Shown piece by piece: positions 8,012 to 15,678 of a stretch of DNA of 64,000 nucleotides. The stretch is from Draconibacterium halophilum (lineage in GTDB: Bacteria; Bacteroidota; Bacteroidia; Bacteroidales; Prolixibacteraceae), in the NCBI RefSeq assembly GCF_010448835.1, contig NZ_CP048409.1, forward strand, positions 3,232,001-3,296,000, given 5' to 3'. The translations under genes and the position numbers were made by a program. The notes beneath the pieces are model-generated. The model did not search any database, was not told the DNA's origin, and saw only the letters and a list, made by a program, of their open reading frames with translations. Numbering within the stretch: the first letter of the stretch is position 1; each line of letters starts with the position of its first letter.

Positions 8012-10810
8012 ATGTCGAATAGAAAAAATGCTAAATACATTGAGATTCAGAACGCTAGAGTTCATAATCTGAAAAATATTAGCTTAAAAATAACTCGAAA
8101 TAAATTCATCGTAGTAACCGGTGTTTCCGGTTCCGGGAAGTCGTCGCTGGCTTTCGACACACTTTTTGCAGAAGGCCAGCGCCGCTATGTTGAAAGCCTG
8201 TCGTCGTATGCGCGACAGTTTCTTGGACGTATAAATAAACCCGAAGTTGATTTTATTAACGGGATTCCGCCAGCAATTGCTATCGAACAAAAGGTAAACA
8301 CACGAAATCCACGTTCAACAGTTGGAACATCAACCGAAATTTACGATTACCTAAAACTGCTTTACGCACGTATCGGTCAAACCATTTCTCCGGTTTCCGG
8401 ACATGCAGTTTCGAGAAACAGTGTAACCGATGTTGTTGACTACATCAACAGTTTTGATGAAGGAACCCGCCTGATTATTGTAGCGCCGTTGCAAACAAAA
8501 AACGGACGGACGATTCTGCAAGAGGTTGAGTTGCTGATGCAACAAGGATTTTCGCGTATCGAGACCAACGACGAGATTAAACGTATTGACGAATTAGTAA
8601 AGTCGGAAACAGAAGACTTTTGTAATGGCAGTTGCAACCTGGTTATCGATCGTGCTGCAGTGAAACACGACGAAGACACGCAAAGCAGACTGGCCGATTC
8701 GGTTCAAACCGCTTTTTACGAAGGACACGGAGAATGTTTGGTTAAGATATATCAAAAAGGAGGTACGGAGTCAAAAAACTTCTCGAACCGTTTTGAGGCC
8801 GACGGAATTGAATTTGAAGAGCCAACGGTTCATATGTTTAGTTTTAACAACCCGGTTGGAGCCTGCCCTACTTGCGAAGGATACGGGAAAGTTATTGGTA
8901 TTGATGAAGACCTTGTTATTCCGAATAAGTCGCTATCGATTTACCAGGATGCCATTGCCTGTTGGAAAGGCGAAAAAATGAGCCAATGGAAAAACGAGTT
9001 GATCTATTCTGCCGATAAATTCAACTTCCCAATTCACAAGCCATTTTATGAGCTTAGCGAAGAACAGAAATTCCTGATATGGACCGGAAATAAATACTTC
9101 GAAGGTTTAAACCAGTTTTTCAAACACCTTGAAGAAGGAAGTTACAAGATACAATACCGTGTAATGTTATCGCGTTACCGCGGAAAAACGGTATGCCCCG
9201 AGTGTAAAGGTAGCCGCTTGAAAAAAGAAGCTGGCTACGTAAAAGTTTCAGGAAAATCGCTTCAGGAAATTGTTTTAATGCCTGTTTCCGAACTTAAGGA
9301 ATTCTTTCTTCAAATAAATTTAAGCGATTATGAAAGAGATGTTGCAAAACGTATCCTTATCGAGATTAATAACCGCCTTGAGTTTTTAAACGATGTCGGT
9401 TTGGGCTACCTCAGACTTAACCGATTGTCGTCCACCTTATCAGGTGGTGAATCGCAGCGAATAAACCTGGCAACCTCGCTGGGAAGCAGCTTGGTGGGCT
9501 CGCTTTATATTTTGGATGAACCCAGTATCGGACTTCATTCGAGAGACACTGAAAAACTCTTAAAAGTATTACGTCGACTGCAAAAAATTGGCAACACAGT
9601 GCTTGTGGTTGAGCACGACGAAGAAATCATTCGTGCGGCCGACGAAGTAATTGATATTGGTCCGATGGCCGGACAACACGGTGGAGAAGTCGTTTTTCAG
9701 GGAACGCATACGGATCTGGTAAAAAACCCGAAAAGTCTGACCACAAAATACCTAACAGGAATTGAAAATATACCGGTTCCTAAACAGCGAAGAAAGTGGA
9801 CCAATGCTATTGAGGTTGTTGGGGCACGCGAAAATAACCTGAAAAATATTTCGGTTAAATTTCCGCTGAATACATTAACTGTTATTACCGGAGTTAGTGG
9901 TTCCGGAAAATCATCGTTAATATCGAAAATCCTCACCCCTGCACTCACAAAAATATTGGGCGAATATGGTGAAAAAACCGGTCATCACGATGCGATTTTA
10001 GGTGATTACAAAATGATTAAAGCAATAGAATTTATTGATCAAAATCCGATTGGAAAATCATCACGATCAAACCCTGTCACCTACCTGAAAGCCTATGATG
10101 AGATCAGAAGATTATTCTCGGATCAACAGGCATCAAAAATACAGGGTTTAAAGCCATCGCACTTTTCATTTAATGTTGATGGTGGCCGTTGCGACGAATG
10201 CCAGGGTGAAGGAACGATTAAAGTTGAAATGCAGTTTTTGGCCGATGTGTATCTGATTTGTGAAAGCTGTGGTGGGAAACGTTTTAAAGAGGATATTTTA
10301 GATGTAAAATATAACGACCTGAATATTGACGACATTCTGAACCTCACAGTAAATGCAGCCATTGAGCTGTTTAAACAAGGAAAAACTTCGACTGAAAAGA
10401 AAATTACCAAACGTCTGCAACCATTGCAGGATGTTGGGTTGGGCTATATAAAACTGGGACAGGCATCGAGCACACTTTCGGGAGGTGAAAGTCAGCGTGT
10501 AAAACTGGCCTCTTTCCTCGCCAAAGAAAAAGATTCGCCTACCCTGTTTATTTTCGACGAACCTACCACGGGACTGCATTTCCACGATATCCGCAAACTG
10601 CTCGATTCGTTTAATGCGCTGATTTCGCGTGGTCATTCCATTCTTATCATCGAGCACAACATGGATGTAATTAAATCAGCCGACTGGGTTATCGATCTCG
10701 GGCCGGAAGGTGGCGACAAAGGAGGAACCCTTGTTTTTGAGGGTACACCGGAAGAATTGGTAAAAATTGAAGGTTCGTATACAGGGGAAGCTTTAAAAGA
10801 GAAGTTATAA
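8012..10810 (+). CDS. uvrA: excinuclease ABC subunit A
   Basis: UvrA is the damage-sensing ATPase of nucleotide excision repair and works as a dimer with UvrB in the cytosol. The 932 residues hold two ABC modules. Walker A GVSGSGKSS occurs at 37-45 and again near 627-635, and two LSGGESQR signatures are visible. The second zinc module is intact (CDEC and CESC, about residues 727-757), as is the CPEC...C region of the insertion domain. In the first zinc module only the second pair, CPTC, is present. The expected first Cys-x2-Cys is replaced by SNRFEADGIEFEEP. I believe this is common in the main UvrA of Bacteroidota. The gene stands alone and is divergent from the sigma-factor gene. Confidence 0.97.
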   Translation: MSNRKNAKYIEIQNARVHNLKNISLKITRNKFIVVTGVSGSGKSSLAFDTLFAEGQRRYVESLSSYARQFLGRINKPEVDFINGIPPAIAIEQKVNTRNPRSTVGTSTEIYDYLKLLYARIGQTISPVSGHAVSRNSVTDVVDYINSFDEGTRLIIVAPLQTKNGRTILQEVELLMQQGFSRIETNDEIKRIDELVKSETEDFCNGSCNLVIDRAAVKHDEDTQSRLADSVQTAFYEGHGECLVKIYQKGGTESKNFSNRFEADGIEFEEPTVHMFSFNNPVGACPTCEGYGKVIGIDEDLVIPNKSLSIYQDAIACWKGEKMSQWKNELIYSADKFNFPIHKPFYELSEEQKFLIWTGNKYFEGLNQFFKHLEEGSYKIQYRVMLSRYRGKTVCPECKGSRLKKEAGYVKVSGKSLQEIVLMPVSELKEFFLQINLSDYERDVAKRILIEINNRLEFLNDVGLGYLRLNRLSSTLSGGESQRINLATSLGSSLVGSLYILDEPSIGLHSRDTEKLLKVLRRLQKIGNTVLVVEHDEEIIRAADEVIDIGPMAGQHGGEVVFQGTHTDLVKNPKSLTTKYLTGIENIPVPKQRRKWTNAIEVVGARENNLKNISVKFPLNTLTVITGVSGSGKSSLISKILTPALTKILGEYGEKTGHHDAILGDYKMIKAIEFIDQNPIGKSSRSNPVTYLKAYDEIRRLFSDQQASKIQGLKPSHFSFNVDGGRCDECQGEGTIKVEMQFLADVYLICESCGGKRFKEDILDVKYNDLNIDDILNLTVNAAIELFKQGKTSTEKKITKRLQPLQDVGLGYIKLGQASSTLSGGESQRVKLASFLAKEKDSPTLFIFDEPTTGLHFHDIRKLLDSFNALISRGHSILIIEHNMDVIKSADWVIDLGPEGGDKGGTLVFEGTPEELVKIEGSYTGEALKEKL

Positions 10811-10836
10811 AAAAGAGCCGCCTCAACAGGCGGCTT
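10810..10836 (-). terminator. GC-rich terminator between uvrA and the MATE operon
   Basis: AGCCGCCT at 10816-10823 pairs with AGGCGGCT at 10828-10835 around a four-base loop. On the minus strand the stem is followed by six T, so it best serves the leftward MATE operon. On the plus strand it directly follows uvrA but lacks a T run. Confidence 0.75.
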
Positions 10837-10966
10837 CCAGCTATTAAAATCACTCACTATTTAAATAGTTACACAACAAACAATTACCCATTTACAGATC
10901 AATTTATCAACACCACCGGCAATACGTAGAAAAATAGACAACAGGCCAATAAATCATCAGGTTTTG

Positions 10967-11377
10967 TTAGTTTACTTTCTTGCCAAAAAGTTTTAGAATA
11001 AACAGAACCAATGGAAGTACCAGAATAACCAGCGTATAAATAACCCAAAATTTAAAGGCATGCGGTGCATTCTGAAAAGTAAAAGCCATATTGCCCGATA
11101 AAGCCAAAGATACCGGCAACCAAAGCAATGCAAGCGTGAATTGACTGCTTCTTATAACTTTTTCAATTCTAAATAAATCTGATTTTGATAGTGGTACCAT
11201 AATTAACTGAAAGAATATTACATAAGCAACAATCCCAAGCCATGCAATTAAGCTTCCCAATGGAAAATTCAGGGATTTCGAGATATTAATTCCTAATAAT
11301 TCGGGCTGCACAAAAAGGCAATAAAAAGCAAGCCCCAGAATGCTCAGCAGTATAATCAGTTTAGCTTTTTTCTTCAT
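10967..11377 (-). CDS. small four-helix membrane protein
   Basis: Read from the ATG at 11377, the product has 136 residues with four hydrophobic helices. The rest is short basic loops and a C-terminal FGKKVN. A TTG five codons upstream (11392) could also start it. The ATG lies inside the last codons of the MATE gene (17-base overlap), so the two are translationally coupled. I do not recognise a family. An accessory role for the exporter is only suggested by the coupling. Confidence 0.7.
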   Translation of the reverse strand: MKKKAKLIILLSILGLAFYCLFVQPELLGINISKSLNFPLGSLIAWLGIVAYVIFFQLIMVPLSKSDLFRIEKVIRSSQFTLALLWLPVSLALSGNMAFTFQNAPHAFKFWVIYTLVILVLPLVLFILKLFGKKVN

Positions 11378-12731
11378 CGCTGTTTTCAACAATTAAAGGT
11401 AGTCGTTTCCACTCGCGGTAAAGAATAAATCCCACCACAAGGGCCGACATTATATCTGCCACCGGGTAGCTAATCCAAATCCCGTCAATATCAAGAAACT
11501 GAGGTAATATATAAATAAGCGGTATTAACATGATCACCTGTCGGAAAATTGTTGCAAAGATAGACAGCCCGGCTTTACCAATTGCCTGAAAGAAATTGGA
11601 AGCCACCACTTGAAACCCAACCACAGGCAAGGCAAGAACAACCAAACGTAATCCGCGGGTAGCAATATTGTACAGCACTTCGCTATCGTTATTAAAAACC
11701 TTAATAATATAACCGGGAAAAGCCTCGATTAAAGCATAAGAAACAACAGCAATAAGTGTAGCTGCAATAAGCGTAATTTTCAGGGTATCTTTTATTCGCT
11801 GAACCGATTTTGCCCCGTAATTAAAACCAATAATCGGTTGCGAAGCCATATTTAAGGCAACAATAGCCATAATTACCAGTGTTAGAACCGAATTAATAAT
11901 TCCCATTGCACCAACAGCCAGATCGCCACCAAAATCAATCAGCTTTTTATTTAATAAGCCCTGCACAAAGCTTCCGGCAATTTGCATTGAAAAAGGCGCC
12001 ATGCCAATTGCCAAAATTTCAAGCGTAATTCCCCAGTTAACTTTTAAATGTTTTACCCGAAGTCTTATCACTGCCCGCTTACTTTTAATAAAATGATGCA
12101 GCACCCACAGCATTAAAACAAACATTGAAATAACAGTTGCGTAAGCCGCACCTTTTACCCCCATGTCGAGACCAAAAATAAAAATAGGATCGAGAATTAT
12201 ATTGGTTACCGAACTTATTAGCATTGAAATCATTGCTACACGGGCATTTCCTTCGGAGCGAATTACGTTGTTCAATGAAAAACCAATGACCATAAAAACA
12301 ACTCCGCCCAAAATTATATCAAGGTAATCGTTCGCATATTGAAAAGTTTCTTCAGTAGAACCAAAAGAACGTAAAATTGGCACTTTCAGCGAATAGGTAA
12401 CAACCATAATCAGCACCGAGGCCAAGATCATGAGAATAAAACTAGTCCCAAGTGTTTGTTCAGCTCTCTCCATGTCTTTTTTCCCGAGATTTATGGATAC
12501 ATAAACACTGCTGCCAATCCCAATGAGCATACCAAAACCCATCATAATTAGCATTACCGGAAAAATTACCGAAATACCCGACAATGCTTCTGCTCCAACG
12601 CCTTGTCCAATAAAGATCCTATCGACAATATTGTACAAGGCATTTACAAAAACGCCAATAAATGCCGGGATAAAATATTTGAGCATCAGACGCCCAACAT
12701 GGGCCTCACGTAATTCGTCAATGTTCTTCAT
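11361..12731 (-). CDS. MATE family efflux transporter
   Basis: The 456-residue protein has about 12 membrane helices arranged as two similar halves. The N-terminus (LMLKYFIPAFIGVFVNALYN) and the IDRIFIGQGVG-like motif at about 37-46 (VDRIFIGQGVG) are typical of the MATE/DinF superfamily. Such proteins export cationic drugs or metabolites using a sodium or proton gradient. The substrate cannot be predicted. A minus-strand TACCTTTG element ends only eight bases before the ATG. The gene is followed by the overlapping four-helix protein. Confidence 0.92.
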   Translation of the reverse strand: MKNIDELREAHVGRLMLKYFIPAFIGVFVNALYNIVDRIFIGQGVGAEALSGISVIFPVMLIMMGFGMLIGIGSSVYVSINLGKKDMERAEQTLGTSFILMILASVLIMVVTYSLKVPILRSFGSTEETFQYANDYLDIILGGVVFMVIGFSLNNVIRSEGNARVAMISMLISSVTNIILDPIFIFGLDMGVKGAAYATVISMFVLMLWVLHHFIKSKRAVIRLRVKHLKVNWGITLEILAIGMAPFSMQIAGSFVQGLLNKKLIDFGGDLAVGAMGIINSVLTLVIMAIVALNMASQPIIGFNYGAKSVQRIKDTLKITLIAATLIAVVSYALIEAFPGYIIKVFNNDSEVLYNIATRGLRLVVLALPVVGFQVVASNFFQAIGKAGLSIFATIFRQVIMLIPLIYILPQFLDIDGIWISYPVADIMSALVVGFILYREWKRLPLIVENSDEEKS

Positions 12732-12777
12732 GAAGAGCGCAAAGGTAAATAATATGCGAAAACATTTACACCACTAC

Positions 12778-12809
12778 TTTGTTTTGGCGTATTTTATACC
12801 TTAAATTTG
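12778..12809 (+). promoter_or_regulatory. Bacteroidota consensus promoter of the HEAT-repeat gene
   Basis: TTTG at 12778-12781, a 20-base spacer and TAAATTTG at 12802-12809 match the consensus exactly. The ATG at 12830 follows after a short leader. This is the best promoter in the window, and it supports 12830 over the upstream start codon at 12779, which lies inside it. Confidence 0.8.
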
Positions 12810-12829
12810 CAGGCTCTGAAAGATTAAAT

Positions 12830-13336
12830 ATGAACAAGACAAAAATTAACCAGACAATTAGAACCCAGCTTTTTTCGGCTGATAAAACCAAGGTGCTTGA
12901 CGCACTTAACAAATTAAAAGAAAGTGGAAATAAAGATTATTTGCCCATTTTATTTGAATTAATGGTTGCCGGCTGTGAAACTGAAGTTGAACAAGAGATT
13001 CAGAAATTGCTGGGAACAATAAAAGATAAAGAGACGATTCCGGTATTTATTAATGCTCTGCAAGAAGATCGCTATCAGCCAATACGCAAAAACATAACTA
13101 CTGTTTGCTGGCAAAACGGACTTGATTTTTCGGCTAACATTGAAGTCTTTGTTGACATCGTGATAAATGAAAACTGGGAAACCGCTTTTGAAGCATTCAC
13201 TGTAATCGATAACATGGAGCATTTTCCTTCGCCAGAGGTGATGAAGCCAATAAAGTTAAAAATGGCTGCCGCGTTAAAAGTTGCCGACGAAAAACGAGCC
13301 TACATGTTGGAAGAGTTATTAAAATCATCCACCTGA
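12830..13336 (+). CDS. HEAT-repeat-like protein
   Basis: The 168-residue soluble protein is made of paired helices. KVLDALNKLKESGNKDYLPI and KDKETIPVFINALQEDRYQP have the spacing of HEAT or PBS-lyase-like repeats. Such folds bind other proteins. It is the first of three plus-strand genes followed by two PorP/SprF genes, with only 12 bases before the next one. It may therefore be tied to type IX secretion, though that is inferred from position only. Its stop codon TGA lies in the same frame as the next gene. Confidence 0.8.
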   Translation: MNKTKINQTIRTQLFSADKTKVLDALNKLKESGNKDYLPILFELMVAGCETEVEQEIQKLLGTIKDKETIPVFINALQEDRYQPIRKNITTVCWQNGLDFSANIEVFVDIVINENWETAFEAFTVIDNMEHFPSPEVMKPIKLKMAAALKVADEKRAYMLEELLKSST

Positions 13337-13348
13337 CCGTCACCGACA

Positions 13349-14329
13349 TTGCGCATTGCACCCAAAATATTACTTTGTTTTATCCTGTTATTTTCAGGAT
13401 TGTATAGTGGTGCGCAATCAGAAACTTACCTTCTGCCATTTGGCAACCGGGTAGAAATAAATCCTTCGCTGGCCGGACTAAACAAGAATAATTCGTATCA
13501 CACCGGTAATCAATATTATTTTGTAAACAGCGAACAAACCTACAACCGTTTTTATGCGTCGTGGGACTCCTGGTCCGATAAGTTAAAAGGAGGTGTAGCC
13601 CTGAATTTTAGCCAGGGAATGATAAGCGAACGAAACATAAATACCACATCGTTTGGTTTTTCGTATTCCGGATTCCCTATAAAAACAAACAATGGGAAGA
13701 TACTTTTCTCAGTGGGTACAAATATTGTTGCGGCAACAAAACAATGGACAGTTGCCTTTCTCGACCAGGTAATTACCGATGAGAATGATGTTTCGAGTCT
13801 TCCGGGAAAGACATTTCTCAGGTACTCGATTTTAAAACCTCAAATAGGTTTTTTATGGACAAACAACAACATGCAACTTGGGTTAACCGCAGCCATGCCA
13901 TATCGGGTAGAAATTGCCACCGATGCCATTGAGCCGCAGGAATCGGCAACTCCTGCAAGCCTTACGCTTTACATCTCAAAAAAAATTGATCAACGAATTC
14001 GAGACCTCTATTCGCGGCCCTTCCGCTTGTCGCCGGAACTTGTGGTTTTCTATCACGAAGAATATGTTTTTAGCCGGTTGCAGTTACTCTCGGAACACAC
14101 CGATAAAACATGGGGATTTTTTGTTCAGAACGACTATACAAACAATATCCACACCTTGGGTGGAACAATTGGATACCAACATAATTTTATGCGCTTTAAC
14201 CTCAATGCCGGAATGGGAATACCGGGTATTTCTGACCATCCCGGCTTTCTGTGCGAACTATCATTAAACATTGTTGTTCCGCCTACCAATAATTCAAAAA
14301 ATAACCCCTGGGCACCCCGCAAAAACTAA
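13349..14329 (+). CDS. PorP/SprF family type IX secretion protein (divergent copy), TTG start
   Basis: The first in-frame ATG lies far inside the protein, about 90 codons downstream. The hydrophobic signal peptide (KILLCFILLFSGLYSGAQ) can only be used if translation starts at TTG 13349, so I chose it. The mature part has the PorP/SprF pattern, with NPSLAGLNKNN near residue 40 and repeated amphipathic strands of an outer-membrane barrel. Proteins of this family partner with gliding-motility type secreted proteins in the outer membrane. The next gene is a more typical family member and a type B cargo protein follows on the other strand. Confidence 0.82.
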   Translation: MRIAPKILLCFILLFSGLYSGAQSETYLLPFGNRVEINPSLAGLNKNNSYHTGNQYYFVNSEQTYNRFYASWDSWSDKLKGGVALNFSQGMISERNINTTSFGFSYSGFPIKTNNGKILFSVGTNIVAATKQWTVAFLDQVITDENDVSSLPGKTFLRYSILKPQIGFLWTNNNMQLGLTAAMPYRVEIATDAIEPQESATPASLTLYISKKIDQRIRDLYSRPFRLSPELVVFYHEEYVFSRLQLLSEHTDKTWGFFVQNDYTNNIHTLGGTIGYQHNFMRFNLNAGMGIPGISDHPGFLCELSLNIVVPPTNNSKNNPWAPRKN

Positions 14330-14374
14330 TTTGATTTTGTAAATTGGCGCCTCATTTAAACCGGGATAAACTTA

Positions 14375-15349
14375 ATGAACTTCAAAAGGCTCTTACTTGC
14401 TCTCCTACTATTTCCGTGTGCCGTTTTTGCTCAGGATCCCGGATACTCACAATTTTTTGCTAATCCGCTTCACCTGAACCCTGCTTTTGCAGGCACTACA
14501 GAATTGCCAAGAATGGTGGTTAATTACAGGAACCAGTGGCCGCAAAAAGGTAATTCGTTTACCACTTACGCCCTTTCTTATGATTTCCTTTTGACAAAGC
14601 GAAATGCAGGTATTGGATTTCAAGCTTATCACGACCGTGAACCCAATAATATAATTACAACAAGTTCAGCAACATTCGCTTATTCTTACCATCTGCAACT
14701 GGGATTAGAAAGTTTTTTGACACTGGGCTTAAATGCAGGATTTGTAAGAAAACAATTCGATACAAACGGGTTAATCTTCCCTTCAGAGATTGATCAGCTA
14801 TCAGGAGTTATTTCCGGCTCGGACCTTGCCAACCTTTATGAAGGTAACAAAACCTACCCCGACTTTGCAATTGGGGCAGTTGGGCAACATCGCGAAGTGT
14901 TTTGGGGAGCCAGTCTCTATCATTTAACCACACCAGACGAATCGATCCAAGAGGGCGACAATAAAGGAAAAGTACCTATGAAAATAACAGTGCATGCCGG
15001 TACACGCTTACACCGATTTCACCACGCTTTACTTTCGAGGCGCTTTACGCTATCGCCAAATATACTTTACCAGCAACAGGGTTCTTTCAAACAGCTTAAT
15101 CTTGGAATTTATATGATCGAAAAATCTTTTTTGTTTGGAGCTTGGTTCAGGAATAACATCGATACACGCCCGGATGCAATAATTGCTTTAGTTGGCTTTG
15201 CACGAGAGAAATTTCAGTTCGGATATAGTTTCGACTACACCCTGTCAAAGCTTTCCAATTACAGCTACGGGTCGCATGAATTATCACTTACCTTTTTATT
15301 GGCGCTAAAGGTGAAGATAAAATCAGGAACAAGCTTCTTATTCCCATGA
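14375..15349 (+). CDS. PorP/SprF family type IX secretion protein
   Basis: The 324-residue protein has a signal peptide (MNFKRLLLALLLFPCAVFAQ) followed by DPGYSQFFANPLHLNPAFAG, the hallmark start of PorP/SprF proteins. The remainder is strand-rich, as expected for a barrel of the outer membrane. Such proteins are found next to genes for large type IX cargo with a gliding-motility C-terminus and are thought to anchor or help secrete them. Here the likely cargo is encoded at 15679-17928, convergent to this gene. Its last 12 bases overlap a possible 58-aa gene on the other strand. Confidence 0.93.
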   Translation: MNFKRLLLALLLFPCAVFAQDPGYSQFFANPLHLNPAFAGTTELPRMVVNYRNQWPQKGNSFTTYALSYDFLLTKRNAGIGFQAYHDREPNNIITTSSATFAYSYHLQLGLESFLTLGLNAGFVRKQFDTNGLIFPSEIDQLSGVISGSDLANLYEGNKTYPDFAIGAVGQHREVFWGASLYHLTTPDESIQEGDNKGKVPMKITVHAGTRLHRFHHALLSRRFTLSPNILYQQQGSFKQLNLGIYMIEKSFLFGAWFRNNIDTRPDAIIALVGFAREKFQFGYSFDYTLSKLSNYSYGSHELSLTFLLALKVKIKSGTSFLFP

Positions 15350-15514
15350 TTTAGCTTTACCACTGTATTTTTCCATGTCGTGGTCTAACTCCCACGGAAC
15401 AACAAAATGCTCTTCTGTATGAAAATTGTTTTTCTTTTTCATTACCGGATAATTCTTGTATACCCGATATTCTTCCTTGGAATAGGAACTGAATTTAAAA
15501 TCTCGGATCATCAT
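15338..15514 (-). CDS. possible 58-aa basic/acidic small protein
   Basis: A frame with ATG at 15514 (or 15511) ends in TAA at 15338-15340. The product is hydrophilic, with no signal or membrane helix. It has a balanced composition (FSSYSKEEYRVYKNYPVMKK near the start, EEHFVVPWELDHDMEKYSGK near the end) that does not look like chance translation of intergenic DNA. It overlaps the end of the PorP/SprF gene by 12 bases in convergent fashion. I recognise no family and see no clear promoter. The remaining spacer to 15678 holds nothing else I can name. Confidence 0.45.
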   Translation of the reverse strand: MMIRDFKFSSYSKEEYRVYKNYPVMKKKNNFHTEEHFVVPWELDHDMEKYSGKAKSWE

Positions 15515-15678
15515 TTCTTAGTTTTTACAGATCAATTTACATTTTCAAATCGAACCCAAAAAGATTAAAAACTATTTTTTGGATCAACAGTTTGTTATAC
15601 GATTTGATGAAGATAAAAGATACTAATAAACCGTTTAGAAATCAATTATTTTAACACATTTTAGTGCAATCGATTGTA

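Noticed and set aside
13330..13352. Selenocysteine at the TGA between the HEAT-repeat and PorP/SprF genes
   Set aside because: The downstream protein starts with a signal peptide and no selenocysteine-type hairpin follows the TGA. Ordinary termination and re-start is simpler.
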